NCBI RefSeq assembly: GCF_003363015.1
Contig: NZ_QRAP01000004.1
Location: forward strand, 152,410 to 216,409
Length of the DNA: 64,000 nt
Reading direction: 5' to 3'
Source: Enterobacillus tribolii
GTDB lineage: Bacteria; Pseudomonadota; Gammaproteobacteria; Enterobacterales; Enterobacteriaceae
A program made the translations under genes and the position numbers. A model generated the notes under the pieces. It was not told the DNA's origin. It ran no database searches and saw only the letters and a program-made list of their open reading frames with translations. Positions 1 through 9,134 of this stretch are shown here, in pieces; position 1 is the first letter of the stretch; each line of letters opens with the position of its first letter.

Positions 1-391
1 TCCGCCCGGCCAGGTGCGCTTCAGCCTTCGCCGCTTCCAACGCCATAATCGCCCCCTGCGAGAAGCCGACCAGCGCCGTGGCATCCGGTGCAATACCGGT
101 CTGTTTCTGCCAGTAACGCACGATCTCAACGAAGTGCGGTATTTCCGCCGCAACGCGCTCAGCACGGTTTTCTTCGGTAACGCCCTCCACGGAGAACCAC
201 TGCAGCCCTAAGCCGCTGGGGATCAGATGCGGGGAACCGATACTGATGACCAGCGCCTGCGGAAAGGCGGACGCGAAAAACTCGCCGATTTGCCCCATGG
301 AGACCGGGTTATCCCCGACGCCGTGAAACAGCAGGAACAGTTGCTGCGGCGGGGTCGCCGGGCTTTGGACAACATGATGTTCGTGTTTCAT
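1..391 (-). CDS. ypfH: YpfH-like alpha/beta-hydrolase esterase, 3' part cut off by window edge
   Basis: The minus-strand frame opens with ATG at 391, has a strong TAAGGAG ribosome site about 7 bases upstream, and runs off the left edge without a stop, so about 130 residues are visible. The protein has an oxyanion-type HGVGD segment near residue 24 and the nucleophile motif GFSQG near residue 110, as in the carboxylesterase/phospholipase branch of the alpha/beta hydrolases. In E. coli ypfH lies beside tmcA (ypfI), and tmcA is the next gene here, which supports the name. The Asp and His of the triad lie beyond the window. The natural substrate of this family is poorly defined. Confidence 0.85.
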   Translation of the reverse strand, partial: MKHEHHVVQSPATPPQQLFLLFHGVGDNPVSMGQIGEFFASAFPQALVISIGSPHLIPSGLGLQWFSVEGVTEENRAERVAAEIPHFVEIVRYWQKQTGIAPDATALVGFSQGAIMALEAAKAEAHLAGR

Positions 392-500
392 TGCATACTC
401 CTTAGGTCGGAAAGTCATTAGCTAAACAGTGTAGGTCTGTGGATGCTCACTATACGCTTCGTACCCGCGGATAAAATCGCCTTTTCCTGAAGGAGTTATT

Positions 501-2486
501 CTATTTTTTTGTTGGTTGCCCGCCCGTGCGCAGCAGCCCACCCAGCACCTGACGGCAATAAGCCAGCAGCGCCTTGCGCCCCGGCAGCCCATAGCGGGCC
601 GCTAACCCGCTGGCGTACAGCCCCTGCTCCGCCACGTCGTGCAACACGCGCGGCGCACCAGGATACACGGAGAGGTAACGCCTCAGCGCATACTGCGCGC
701 TTTCGAGCGGGCGGGCGGCAAAGGCAAAGCCGTTAAGCTCATCGCGATCGTCCTGATTCAGCGTTTGATCGCAGATACCCTCAACCGGCAACGCCGTGGC
801 GGTTTGCGCCGCAATAAAGCCGGCGTCGCGCCGCAACCGCAGCGTCAGGCGCTCGCAAAGCAACTGCCCCGCTTCGCTGAGGGGAACCATCGCCATTGCA
901 GTATAGCAACCGCTGCTGGCCTCGCGGGCGGTTCCGAAGCGTACCAGCCGGAACCCGCAGGCGTGCCAGAAGCGCCAAAGCGCCGGCGTATAGCCGAAGC
1001 TCACAGAAACGTAATCCATTCCCGCGGCACCCGCTTCCCGCAGCGCACACGCCAACAAACGCCGGGCAATGCCCCGGCGGCGGCGGTCGGGGAAGACGGC
1101 GATCCGGCTGACGCGGCGCGAGCGCAACTGCGCCGCCACCGACTGCCCGCCGTGCGCCGCCAGCGACTGCGCCACCAGGTTTCCCTTCGGGCGCCGGGTT
1201 CCCGCCCACACCGCCTGCGCCAGCGAAGATGGCAGCCCCCCCTCGTCAACCAGCCAGAGCGCACCGATCAACGTCTCCTGCTCCAGTGCGGCGTGCAACG
1301 TATTTCCACCGGCATCCATCAACCGGCGCAAATCCAGCGGCGTGGTACGGTAGTGCGCGCTGGTCAGCAGCGTATAAAAATCCTGCATTATGCCGGGGCG
1401 CGTCTGCCACATGGCCGGCGTCAGAGAGAGCAAAGAGCATGCGGTGGTCTCGTCCCGTGCCTTAAGCAACGGTTCTTCAAATAACAGCAGTGCATTCAGC
1501 CAGGCTTCCAGCGGGTCAGCGTCGCCCCAGCGCACCGGCTTCTCCAGCGTATACTGGCGGCAAGAGGGCAGATCGGCGCACACCTTGAGGATAAAACCCC
1601 GGCCGGTGCCTTCATACCCCTGCACTGTCGTGGTCATCAGAATCCGGGGGAAATAAGCGGTCAGCGCCATCAATAACGGCGCCGGGATCGCCGCCGCCTC
1701 ATCAATCAGCAGCCACTCGTCTTCCGGCGGCTGTTCGCGGCACTGTGCCAGCAGAGCGTCAGGCGCGGAAAAAGGAATGTCATCACCGGTCGTGCGGCAC
1801 AAAACCGCCGCCGCCAGCCGGTTCGGCCCCGTCACCCGACAGCGTCCGGGCATACGCGCCGCCAGCATGCCCGCCAGCGTGGATTTACCGCGCCCGCGCA
1901 CGCCGGTCACCACCGCCACCTGTTCCTGCTGATGCAGAATCTCATGCAGGATCTGCCGCTGCTGCGCCGTCGGCATGCCGTCCGGCGGCATCCAGGGCGC
2001 CAGCGGTGGTAATGACGGCAGCGCAACCGCTTCGCCCTGACGCCAAACGGCGATACCCGGCTGCGTTTGGCAACACTGTTTGAAATGCGCAACAAAATGC
2101 GGCGTGGCGATTGCCTGCGGCGCATCGTTCCAGCGCAGGCTGTCGTCATCCGGCAAAGAAGGCCACGCTTCCCAGGGCGGAACCAGCAACACCAGCCAAC
2201 TCCCTGCCCGCATGGCGCCCGCCGCCGCCGCCAGCGCTTCGGCGTGACATCCCCGGCCCGCATCGAACACCACGTGATCCGTTTCCTGCCCCAGCATCCC
2301 CCGCGCCTGCGCCGCGCTGAGGCATGTCATACCCTGCGGCGCATCCTCGCCGATCCACAGTGCGGGTAAACCGGCACAAAGACGCCGGGCCTCTCCGCGA
2401 CGCCAGGATGCATCGCCGCTGAGGATTAGCACGCGGCGAATCCCCGTCTGGCGCATAGCGGGAACGAAATCGGAAAGCGATATCAT
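501..2486 (-). CDS. tmcA: tRNA(Met) cytidine acetyltransferase TmcA
   Basis: TmcA acetylates N4 of the wobble cytidine C34 of elongator tRNA(Met) using acetyl-CoA and ATP, which prevents misreading of AUA. The protein shows the family's domain order: an N-terminal domain, an ATPase module with Walker A motif GVRGRGKST near residue 200 and a Walker B-like DEAAAIP near 270, then a GNAT acetyltransferase fold (RVSRIAVFPDRRRRGIARRLL region) and a C-terminal tRNA-binding tail. Its 661 residues match the usual length of about 670. The ATG at 2486 is preferred; a TTG at 2501 in the same frame is possible and neither has a good ribosome site. It lies between ypfH and ypfJ, as in E. coli. Confidence 0.95.
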   Translation of the reverse strand: MISLSDFVPAMRQTGIRRVLILSGDASWRRGEARRLCAGLPALWIGEDAPQGMTCLSAAQARGMLGQETDHVVFDAGRGCHAEALAAAAGAMRAGSWLVLLVPPWEAWPSLPDDDSLRWNDAPQAIATPHFVAHFKQCCQTQPGIAVWRQGEAVALPSLPPLAPWMPPDGMPTAQQRQILHEILHQQEQVAVVTGVRGRGKSTLAGMLAARMPGRCRVTGPNRLAAAVLCRTTGDDIPFSAPDALLAQCREQPPEDEWLLIDEAAAIPAPLLMALTAYFPRILMTTTVQGYEGTGRGFILKVCADLPSCRQYTLEKPVRWGDADPLEAWLNALLLFEEPLLKARDETTACSLLSLTPAMWQTRPGIMQDFYTLLTSAHYRTTPLDLRRLMDAGGNTLHAALEQETLIGALWLVDEGGLPSSLAQAVWAGTRRPKGNLVAQSLAAHGGQSVAAQLRSRRVSRIAVFPDRRRRGIARRLLACALREAGAAGMDYVSVSFGYTPALWRFWHACGFRLVRFGTAREASSGCYTAMAMVPLSEAGQLLCERLTLRLRRDAGFIAAQTATALPVEGICDQTLNQDDRDELNGFAFAARPLESAQYALRRYLSVYPGAPRVLHDVAEQGLYASGLAARYGLPGRKALLAYCRQVLGGLLRTGGQPTKK

Positions 2487-2559
2487 AGGCAATAAAAGCA
2501 ATGAGTACGGGCAGGAAGTATATCAGATGCGCACCCCGTGCCGGGATGCGCATCGCAGG

Positions 2560-3432
2560 TTAGTTCGTCGCGAAGGTGTTGCAGTTATTAATGTTGCCGC
2601 TGTCGAAACCGCGCTTAAACCAGGTATAGCGCTGTTGGGAAGTGCCGTGGGTGAAGCTGTCGGGAATGACCCGGCCCTGGCTCTGCTGCTGCAAACGATC
2701 GTCGCCGATCGCCTGTGCGGCATTCAGCGCCTCTTCCAGATCGCCCTGCTCCAGAATCTTTTCATTCTGCATGTAATGCCCCCACACGCCGGCAAAACAG
2801 TCGGCCTGTAGCTCCATCTTCACGGACAACCGGTTTTGATCCGTACGGCTGGCGCTCTGTTGCAGCTCGCGCACCTTGCGCTCGATGCCCAGCAACGTCT
2901 GCACGTGATGGCCCACCTCATGCGCCACGACGTACCCCTGAGCGAAATCACCGCCGGCGCCCAGCTTGGTTTTCATTTCCTGATAGAAAGAGAGATCGAT
3001 ATACACGGTGCGATCCGCCGGGCAATAAAACGGCCCCATCACCGACTGGCCGGTGCCGCAACCGGTACGGGTCGCCCCGCGGTACATCACCAGCTTCGGA
3101 TCCTGATACTGTTTCCCCATCTGGCGGAAAATGTCGCGCCAGGTATCTTCCGTCGATGCCAGAATGACCGAGGTGAACTTCGCCATCTCGTTGTCCAGTT
3201 GAGCGTTTGCCGGCTGCGCCTGCTGGGTCTGCGTTACCGGCGCGCCGCCGTTCAGCAGCGGCGTCAGATCAACGCCGTAATAGCCGGCCACCAGGACCAC
3301 CACCAGCAGAATCAAGCCGCCTTTGCCCCGCACCGGAATGCGCATTCCGCCGCCGCCCAATCCGCTGCCGGATGAAGAACTCCCGCGGCGATCCTCTACG
3401 TTCTGACTTTCTCTACGCCCTTGCCAGCGCAT
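2560..3432 (-). CDS. ypfJ: YpfJ, membrane-anchored neutral zinc metallopeptidase family protein
   Basis: The 290-residue protein begins with the conserved MRWQGRRES segment, then a Gly/Ser-rich linker and one transmembrane helix (about residues 34-52), giving a type II membrane topology with the catalytic part probably periplasmic. The zinc signature HEVGHH lies near residue 175, with the downstream ELQADCFAG segment supplying the expected third ligand region. Cysteines in the [13 protein letters not shown] and C-terminal CNTF segments could form disulfides. Length and sequence match E. coli YpfJ (287 residues). The ATG at 3432 has a GAGG ribosome site about 8 bases upstream. The physiological substrate is unknown in the family. 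Confidence 0.9.
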   Translation of the reverse strand: MRWQGRRESQNVEDRRGSSSSGSGLGGGGMRIPVRGKGGLILLVVVLVAGYYGVDLTPLLNGGAPVTQTQQAQPANAQLDNEMAKFTSVILASTEDTWRDIFRQMGKQYQDPKLVMYRGATRTGCGTGQSVMGPFYCPADRTVYIDLSFYQEMKTKLGAGGDFAQGYVVAHEVGHHVQTLLGIERKVRELQQSASRTDQNRLSVKMELQADCFAGVWGHYMQNEKILEQGDLEEALNAAQAIGDDRLQQQSQGRVIPDSFTHGTSQQRYTWFKRGFDSGNINNCNTFATN

Positions 3433-3570
3433 ACTGCGACCTCAGGTGAATACTTTAATAGGTTAATGGTAGGCAATCACCTTACCAAATACCATAGGCA
3501 ACACGTTTTCAGGGGTAATTATCAGAATGGATGGAAAAGCAGATAGGAATTATCGAGAGAAATATAACGT

Positions 3571-3592
3571 CCGGGGCGCTAAAACACCCCGG
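3571..3592 (-). terminator. Possible purC transcription terminator hairpin
   Basis: An inverted repeat (CCGGGG/CCCCGG arms around an A-rich loop) lies 18 bases beyond the purC stop on the minus strand. The following tract is T-rich but interrupted, so it may be a weak intrinsic terminator or only an RNA-stabilising hairpin. Confidence 0.45.
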
Positions 3593-3610
3593 ATAGCGCG
3601 CAAAATGTAA

Positions 3611-4324
3611 TCAGTCCAGCTTAACGCCCAGACGGCGCGCAACTTCTTCATACGCTTCAATCAGGCCGCCCAGGCTCTGACGGAAACGGTCTTTGTCCAT
3701 CTTGCTGAGGGTAACTTTATCCCACAGGCGGCTGCCGTCCGGAGAGAATTCGTCCCCCAGCACCACGTCGCCTTTAAACAGCCCGAATTCCAGCTTGAAG
3801 TCCACCAGGATCAGGCCGGCGTCGTCAAACAGCTTGCTCAGCACCTCGTTGGCTTTGTAGCTCAGCGTTCTCATCTTCGCCAGGTTTTCTTCACTGACCC
3901 AGCCAAACGTGCGGCAGTAGGACTCATTAACCATCGGATCGTGCATGGCGTCATTTTTCAGGAACAGATCGAATAACGGCGGGTTAAGCGTCAGCCCCTC
4001 TTCAATGCCCAGGCGTTTTACCAGTGAACCGGCAGCACGGTTACGGATAACGCACTCCACCGGCACCATCTCCAGCTTTTTCACCAGGCATTCGGTGTCT
4101 GACAACAGGCGCTCCATCTGGGTCGGGATGCCCGCTTCCTCCAGTTTAGTCATGATGAAATGATTGAATTTATTGTTCACCATGCCTTTACGGTCAAATT
4201 GCTCAATGCGCTGGCCGTCCAGTGCTGATGTATCGTTACGGAACTCGAGAATCAGCAAATCCGGATTATCGGTGGCATATACGGTTTTTGCCTTGCCGCG
4301 ATACAACTCAGCGAGCTTTTGCAT
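3611..4324 (-). CDS. purC: SAICAR synthetase PurC
   Basis: PurC (phosphoribosylaminoimidazole-succinocarboxamide synthase) joins CAIR and aspartate with ATP to form SAICAR in de novo purine synthesis. The 237-residue cytosolic protein has the typical N-terminus ([17 protein letters not shown]) and the family core motifs [12 protein letters not shown] near residue 91 and [10 protein letters not shown] near 172, and equals the E. coli protein in length. The ATG at 4324 is preceded by AAGGAG. It is a single gene, with a PurR-like operator about 110 bases upstream. Confidence 0.97.
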   Translation of the reverse strand: MQKLAELYRGKAKTVYATDNPDLLILEFRNDTSALDGQRIEQFDRKGMVNNKFNHFIMTKLEEAGIPTQMERLLSDTECLVKKLEMVPVECVIRNRAAGSLVKRLGIEEGLTLNPPLFDLFLKNDAMHDPMVNESYCRTFGWVSEENLAKMRTLSYKANEVLSKLFDDAGLILVDFKLEFGLFKGDVVLGDEFSPDGSRLWDKVTLSKMDKDRFRQSLGGLIEAYEEVARRLGVKLD

Positions 4325-4436
4325 TTTGCTTACTCCTTGGTTTGAAGAAGAACTTTAGGGAAACGGGACCCAAAAGACCGGAGAGATAGCATCCGGTGAG
4401 AGGGATAACGTGTCAGGTTGCGGGGTATTATATGCC

Positions 4437-4452
4437 AGCCAATCGTTTGCTT
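4437..4452 (-). promoter_or_regulatory. PurR-like operator upstream of purC
   Basis: Read on the minus strand the 16 bases AAGCAAACGATTGGCT match the PurR consensus ACGCAAACGTTTGCGT at 12 positions, including the central GCAAACG core. purC is PurR-repressed in E. coli, so location and gene agree. The match is imperfect on one half-site. Confidence 0.55.
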
Positions 4453-4555
4453 TCATCAAAAATTAGTGAAAAAAGAAGATATCGGGTGAAATCACCGGGT
4501 TCTGATCCTCAGGAGGATATGCCGTGCTCCGGCGAAAGAAGGAAGGATTGGCGCT

Positions 4556-4583
4556 AAAAAAGAAGGGGCTGTTCGCCCCTTCT
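4556..4583 (-). terminator. Intrinsic terminator of the dapA-bamC operon
   Basis: A perfect 9-bp stem (AGAAGGGGC / GCCCCTTCT) with a 5-base loop lies just after the bamC stop and is followed on the minus strand by a run of T residues. This is a textbook rho-independent terminator. Confidence 0.88.
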
Positions 4584-4603
4584 CCTGATGCAGATGTTAA
4601 TGC

Positions 4604-5653
4604 TTATTTGCTGCTGATGCGGTTGAACGCGGACTGGAATACGGAAACCAGTGCGTCGTTCTTCGCCTGGGTCAGCGGCTGACCTTTGCTGTCGATGAAT
4701 TGCAGGCTGGTGCGGTTGTCCAGGTCGCCGACCTGAATCTTGTAGTCCCCGTCTTTAATGTCGGGATCTTTCACGCCCAGCGCATCCCAGCCGCTGCTGC
4801 TCAGCGAACGGTATTTGACTTCAACAGTCCCCTGCGGACGGCTGCGATCGCCGACTTTCATCCCCACGCGCTCAAGCACGTTCGGCAGACGATCCCAGAC
4901 CACGGTGTAAGGCCCGCGCACCACCAGCAACGGCAGGCCGGTGTCATCCGCCCCGCTCTGCACGTCCATCATACCGGCCATACGGCTGGCGCGGGCGGCT
5001 TCGCTGTCGGCCTGAGCTTTATCCAGGCTGGAGGCAATGCTGTTCATCATGGAAACCGTGTAGCGCTGAACCTGAGAAGACTCGGCAACCGGCGAGTCGC
5101 CCTGCTGCAAGCCCAGAGACTTCACGGTCAGCACCGACTGATACCCCTGCGACTGAACGCCGATCTGATAACGACCTTTATACTGCACGTCTTCATCCAG
5201 GCGCTCGAAGCTGATCCAATCCGTCGTCAGCGACTGATGCGCATCATCGCGGCTCGCAATGGTGTAGCCCTTCTGCTGAACGATGCCGGCAACGCGCGCC
5301 CACAGGCCGCTGTTAGCCGGGTTGTTCTCTACCAGCAGCGTCGCGGTGTCGCCGACGAACTGGCCGCGGGAACCGTTAAGCAGCGCCAGCGGCTGTGACG
5401 GCGGACGAATGTCCAGCGCTTTGCCCACCAGGCCCTTATCAGCGTCCAAACGGATGTCGTAAGTACCGTTCTGCACCGGCAAAATCATGCCGGAAGGCGA
5501 CTGCAACCCGGCAAGCGCCGGTGATTCCAGATAGGACTCATCGCCGCTGACCTGACGTTTATAACGCTGATCGCTGGAACACGCCGCCAGCAGCATCACC
5601 AAAGAAACACCGACGATTTTGACCACCGCCGACTTTTGAACTGAATAAGCCAT
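4604..5653 (-). CDS. bamC: Outer membrane assembly lipoprotein BamC
   Basis: BamC is an outer-membrane lipoprotein of the BAM complex that inserts beta-barrel proteins. The 349-residue protein has a lipoprotein signal with lipobox LLAAC (lipidated Cys near residue 25), followed by the unstructured [20 protein letters not shown] segment that in E. coli BamC wraps around BamD, then two helix-grip domains. Length matches the E. coli protein (344). The ATG at 5653 has an AGGGAG ribosome site. It follows dapA by 16 bases and forms the conserved dapA-bamC operon. Confidence 0.95.
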   Translation of the reverse strand: MAYSVQKSAVVKIVGVSLVMLLAACSSDQRYKRQVSGDESYLESPALAGLQSPSGMILPVQNGTYDIRLDADKGLVGKALDIRPPSQPLALLNGSRGQFVGDTATLLVENNPANSGLWARVAGIVQQKGYTIASRDDAHQSLTTDWISFERLDEDVQYKGRYQIGVQSQGYQSVLTVKSLGLQQGDSPVAESSQVQRYTVSMMNSIASSLDKAQADSEAARASRMAGMMDVQSGADDTGLPLLVVRGPYTVVWDRLPNVLERVGMKVGDRSRPQGTVEVKYRSLSSSGWDALGVKDPDIKDGDYKIQVGDLDNRTSLQFIDSKGQPLTQAKNDALVSVFQSAFNRISSK

Positions 5654-5669
5654 TAATACTCCCTAAAAA

Positions 5670-6551
5670 TTACAACAGACCGGCGAGCTTCAGCGCGCGC
5701 TCAACGGCCGGACGTGCGGACTCGCTCAGCGGCGTCATCGGCAGACGCATGGTGTCAGTTGCGATCAGACCCAATACTTTACAGGCCCATTTCACCGGTA
5801 TCGGGTTTGATTCAATAAACAACGCCTGATGCAGCGGCATCAGACGCTGATGCGCAGCCTGCGCTTCGGCAAATTTGCCGGCAAGCGCCAGAGCGCACAC
5901 TTCCGCCACTTCACGGGCGGCGACGTTGGCCGTCACGGAGATTACGCCGCGTCCGCCCAGACGGATAAAGTCTGCGACGTTGGCGTCTTCGCCGGTCAGC
6001 ACCGTGAACTTATCGTCATTCACCAGCGCTTGGATCTGACTGACGCGACTTAAGTTCCCCGTCGCCTCTTTAATTGCGACAATATTTTTCACTTTCGCCA
6101 GACGCGCCACAGTTTCCGGCAGCATGTCACAGCCGGTGCGCGCGGGAACGTTATACAGAATCTGGGGTAAATCGGTGTTTTCCGCAATAGTCCTGAAATG
6201 CTGGAACAGACCTTCCTGCGTCGGCTTATTATAATAAGGCGTCACCGTCAGGCAGCCCGCCACGCCGCGGTCGTTAAACTGCCTGGTCAGCGAGATCGCT
6301 TCCGCAGTGGCGTTCGCGCCGGTGCCGGCAATAACCGGAATACGTCCGTCCGCGAGTTCCAGGGTTTGCAGCACCACGCCGACATGGTCTTCGTGGGTCA
6401 GCGTCGCGGACTCGCCCGTCGTGCCCACGGAAACGATCGCAGACGTTCCGCTGGCAACATGATAATCAATTAATTTTTTCAGTCCCGCACGATCGACCTG
6501 ACCTTTGTCATCCATCGGCGTAACCAGCGCAACAATACTTCCCGTAAACAT
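5670..6551 (-). CDS. dapA: 4-hydroxy-tetrahydrodipicolinate synthase DapA
   Basis: DapA condenses pyruvate with aspartate semialdehyde, the first committed step to diaminopimelate and lysine. The 293-residue TIM-barrel protein shows the family motifs GTTGESATL near residue 44, the [11 protein letters not shown] loop with the catalytic Tyr near 133, and the Schiff-base lysine in [10 protein letters not shown] near 161. The ATG at 6551 has a GAGGGG ribosome site. It heads the dapA-bamC operon and is divergent from gcvR. Confidence 0.97.
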   Translation of the reverse strand: MFTGSIVALVTPMDDKGQVDRAGLKKLIDYHVASGTSAIVSVGTTGESATLTHEDHVGVVLQTLELADGRIPVIAGTGANATAEAISLTRQFNDRGVAGCLTVTPYYNKPTQEGLFQHFRTIAENTDLPQILYNVPARTGCDMLPETVARLAKVKNIVAIKEATGNLSRVSQIQALVNDDKFTVLTGEDANVADFIRLGGRGVISVTANVAAREVAEVCALALAGKFAEAQAAHQRLMPLHQALFIESNPIPVKWACKVLGLIATDTMRLPMTPLSESARPAVERALKLAGLL

Positions 6552-6695
6552 TGACCGTCCCCTCTAAACACAGGTTCCTCATGGTACTTTTGAAACCGAT
6601 CGCAAAGCAAGCCCACATCTCTGCGGTAAGCGCTTGTCCGCTGGTTTTTTTTATGGTTACCTTGAGATACCTTCACCAAAGACAGGAAAACCCCT

Positions 6696-7253
6696 TTGTC
6701 ACAGCCAAACCGGCATTATCTCGTCATTACCGCCCTCGGCAGGGACCGCCCCGGGATCGTCAATACTATTACCCGCCACGTCAGCAGCTGCGGGTGTAAC
6801 ATTGAAGACAGCCGGCTGGCCATGTTGGGGGAGGAGTTTACGTTCATCATGTTGCTTTCCGGTAGCTGGAACGCGATCACCCAGATTGAGTCCACCCTGC
6901 CGCTGAAAGGGGTTGAGCTTGATCTGCTGATTGTGATGAAGCGAACGACATGGCATGAACGCCCGACGATGCCGGCCAGCGTATGGGTACAGGTTGAAGT
7001 CAAGGATTCACCTCATATTATCGAACGTTTTACCGATCTGTTTGACACACATGAGATGAACATCGCGGAACTGGTTTCCAGAACGCAGCCGGGGGGTGAC
7101 GATGTCGAACCCCGGCTTTATATTCAGATAACAGCGCACTGCCCTGCCGATCAAAACGCGTCAAAAATTGAGCAGGCGTTTAATCAGCTGTGTACAGAAC
7201 TGAATGCACAAGGCAGTATTAGCGTCGTAAATTATCCTCAGCATGACGATTAA
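6696..7253 (+). CDS. gcvR: Glycine cleavage system transcriptional repressor GcvR
   Basis: GcvR binds GcvA and, when glycine is low, makes it a repressor of the gcvTHP operon. The 185-residue protein consists of two ACT domains (about residues 6-80 and 93-175); the stretch from HYLVITALGRDRPGIV through ESTLPLKG is nearly identical to E. coli GcvR. The start is a TTG at 6696, consistent with homology beginning immediately after it. It is divergent from dapA and followed by bcp after 14 bases, as in E. coli. Confidence 0.93.
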   Translation: MSQPNRHYLVITALGRDRPGIVNTITRHVSSCGCNIEDSRLAMLGEEFTFIMLLSGSWNAITQIESTLPLKGVELDLLIVMKRTTWHERPTMPASVWVQVEVKDSPHIIERFTDLFDTHEMNIAELVSRTQPGGDDVEPRLYIQITAHCPADQNASKIEQAFNQLCTELNAQGSISVVNYPQHDD

Positions 7254-7267
7254 GATGGAGAGTCGTA

Positions 7268-7738
7268 ATGAGCCCATTGAAAGCCGGTAGCCCCGCACCT
7301 AAGTTTACTCTGTTAGATCAAGATGGTGAGCAGATCAGCTTAACCGACTTCAGCGGCCAAAAAGTTTTGGTCTACTTTTATCCTAAGGCGATGACGCCGG
7401 GTTGCACCGTTCAGGCCTGCGGCCTGCGCGACAACATGGACGACCTGAAGAAATACGGCGTTGAAGTCCTTGGCGTCAGCACCGACAAGCCGGAGAAGCT
7501 TTCCCGTTTCGTCGAAAAAGAGCTGTTGAATTTCACCCTGCTGTCCGACGAAGACCACCAGGTTGCCGAGCAGTTCGGCGTTTGGGGAGAGAAAACCTTC
7601 ATGGGGAAAACGTATGACGGCATTCACCGCATCAGTTTTCTGATTGACGAAAACGGCAACGTTGAGCACGTTTTCGATGATTTCAAAACCAGCGATCACC
7701 ACAATATCGTGCTTAATTATCTGCAATCGCACGCCTGA
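7268..7738 (+). CDS. bcp: Thioredoxin-dependent thiol peroxidase Bcp (peroxiredoxin)
   Basis: Bcp is an atypical peroxiredoxin (PrxQ group) that reduces hydrogen and organic peroxides in the cytosol using thioredoxin. The 156-residue protein has the peroxidatic cysteine in the PxxxTPGCT motif (Cys46) and a resolving cysteine five residues later (Cys51), the hallmark of PrxQ enzymes with an intramolecular disulfide. The ATG has a GGAG ribosome site, and the 14-base gap to gcvR suggests cotranscription. A strong terminator follows the stop. Confidence 0.95.
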   Translation: MSPLKAGSPAPKFTLLDQDGEQISLTDFSGQKVLVYFYPKAMTPGCTVQACGLRDNMDDLKKYGVEVLGVSTDKPEKLSRFVEKELLNFTLLSDEDHQVAEQFGVWGEKTFMGKTYDGIHRISFLIDENGNVEHVFDDFKTSDHHNIVLNYLQSHA

Positions 7739-7754
7739 TTGGCCGATTAATATG

Positions 7755-7790
7755 ACGCCCCGCCGGTGAATGCCCGCGGGGCGTTTTTTT
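7755..7790 (+). terminator. Intrinsic terminator of gcvR-bcp
   Basis: A 9-bp GC-rich stem (ACGCCCCGC / GCGGGGCGT) is followed by seven T residues 17 bases after the bcp stop. It ends the rightward unit just before the convergent perM gene. Confidence 0.88.
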
Positions 7791-7794
7791 ATCT

Positions 7795-8859
7795 TCAGTC
7801 CGCCTCGGAGATAAACTCATCCGGCCAGGCGTGAATCACCGCCTTCACCAGCGTTGCCAGCGGAATGGCGAAAAACACGCCCCAGAAGCCCCACATCCCG
7901 CCGAAGATAATCACCGAAAGAATAATGACCAGCGGATGCAGGTTCACCGCCTCGGAGAACAGCAACGGCACCAGCAGGTTGCCGTCCAGCCCCTGAACCA
8001 CCAGGTAAGCAATGAACAGGGTCCAGAAGTCTGCGCCCATTCCCCACTGAAACAGCGCTACGATCACCACCGGGATGGTCACCAGCACCGCGCCGATGTA
8101 AGGGATTAACACGGAAATCCCGACCAGCACCGCCAGCAACAGCGAATAGTGCATGCCGACCACCAGGAACACGAGGTAGGTCGCCACGCCCACCACCACC
8201 ATCTCCAGCACTTTGCCGCGGATATAGTTGCTGATCTGCTGATTCATCTCTTTCCACACCTGTCCCGCCAGGCCGCGGTTGCGCGGCAGAACGCGGCGCA
8301 CGGCGTTGATCATCTGCTCTTTATCCTTAAGCAGGAAAAACACCATCAACGGCACCAGAATCAGATAAATCGCCAGTTGCAGCAGACCGACCAACGAAGC
8401 CAGCGAAAGCTTTACGAACGAATCGCCCATCATCGCCAGGCGCGAACGCAGGTTTTCCGCCATCATGTCGACAATGCCGGCGTCCACCAGCGCCGGAAAA
8501 CGGTTTGGCAACGTCGCGGCAAACGCATAAAAGCGATTAAGCATTTTGGGCGTGTCAGCCATCAGGTTCAGCCCCTGTTGCCACACGGTCGGCGCCACCA
8601 CGAAAGCGGCCAGCAATGAAATTCCCGCAAACAGAATCAATACCACGCTCGCCGACCAAACGCGGGAACACCCAATCTGCTGGAGCTTATGCGTCGGCCA
8701 CTCCAGCAGATAAGCCAGGACTATCGCCACCAGCAGCGGGGCCAGAATCCCGCTGAAAAAATAAATAATGCAGAAACCCACCAGCAGTATCATCAGCAGC
8801 GCGATCGCCTGAGGATCGGTAAACCTGCGCCGGTACCACTGCATTAACATGTCGAGCAT
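7795..8859 (-). CDS. perM: PerM, AI-2E (UPF0118) family inner-membrane transporter
   Basis: The 354-residue protein is a polytopic membrane protein of the AI-2E exporter/permease family, with about eight hydrophobic segments, a two-helix start at residues 17-50 and the conserved central cytoplasmic stretch FFLLKDKEQMINAVRRVLPRNRGLAGQVWKEM. Sequence and length are very close to E. coli PerM (353). The family includes the AI-2 exporter TqsA, but the PerM substrate is not established. The ATG at 8859 has AAGGAG upstream. It stands between bcp and bepA, as in E. coli, on the opposite strand to both. Confidence 0.92.
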   Translation of the reverse strand: MLDMLMQWYRRRFTDPQAIALLMILLVGFCIIYFFSGILAPLLVAIVLAYLLEWPTHKLQQIGCSRVWSASVVLILFAGISLLAAFVVAPTVWQQGLNLMADTPKMLNRFYAFAATLPNRFPALVDAGIVDMMAENLRSRLAMMGDSFVKLSLASLVGLLQLAIYLILVPLMVFFLLKDKEQMINAVRRVLPRNRGLAGQVWKEMNQQISNYIRGKVLEMVVVGVATYLVFLVVGMHYSLLLAVLVGISVLIPYIGAVLVTIPVVIVALFQWGMGADFWTLFIAYLVVQGLDGNLLVPLLFSEAVNLHPLVIILSVIIFGGMWGFWGVFFAIPLATLVKAVIHAWPDEFISEAD

Positions 8860-9134
8860 GAGAACTCCTTAAAAGCATCCTGAAATTGCTACAATGCTCC
8901 TGAGCAAAAACGGCAAAGAATAAATATCTTCCACCCCAGACAATGTTTGGTATCCGCCTGAGGAAAGTGGCAAAATGCCCGTTGCCGGGGCCTTCGTGCA
9001 AAAGTTCGCCCCGTTTGCGGCAAGGCCGCATGTGATTTATGTGATGAGTGTAATAGAGAGCGGCGCCGGGAAGAAGAACTCTCGTCGCGGAATGTCGTCA
9101 AATAGCTATCTCTTAAGTAATGGAACCCGACAAT

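Noticed and set aside
639..1484. Long plus-strand frame of 281 codons opposite tmcA
   Set aside because: It is the antisense shadow of the GC-rich tmcA gene; the translation is Arg- and Gln-rich with no homology.
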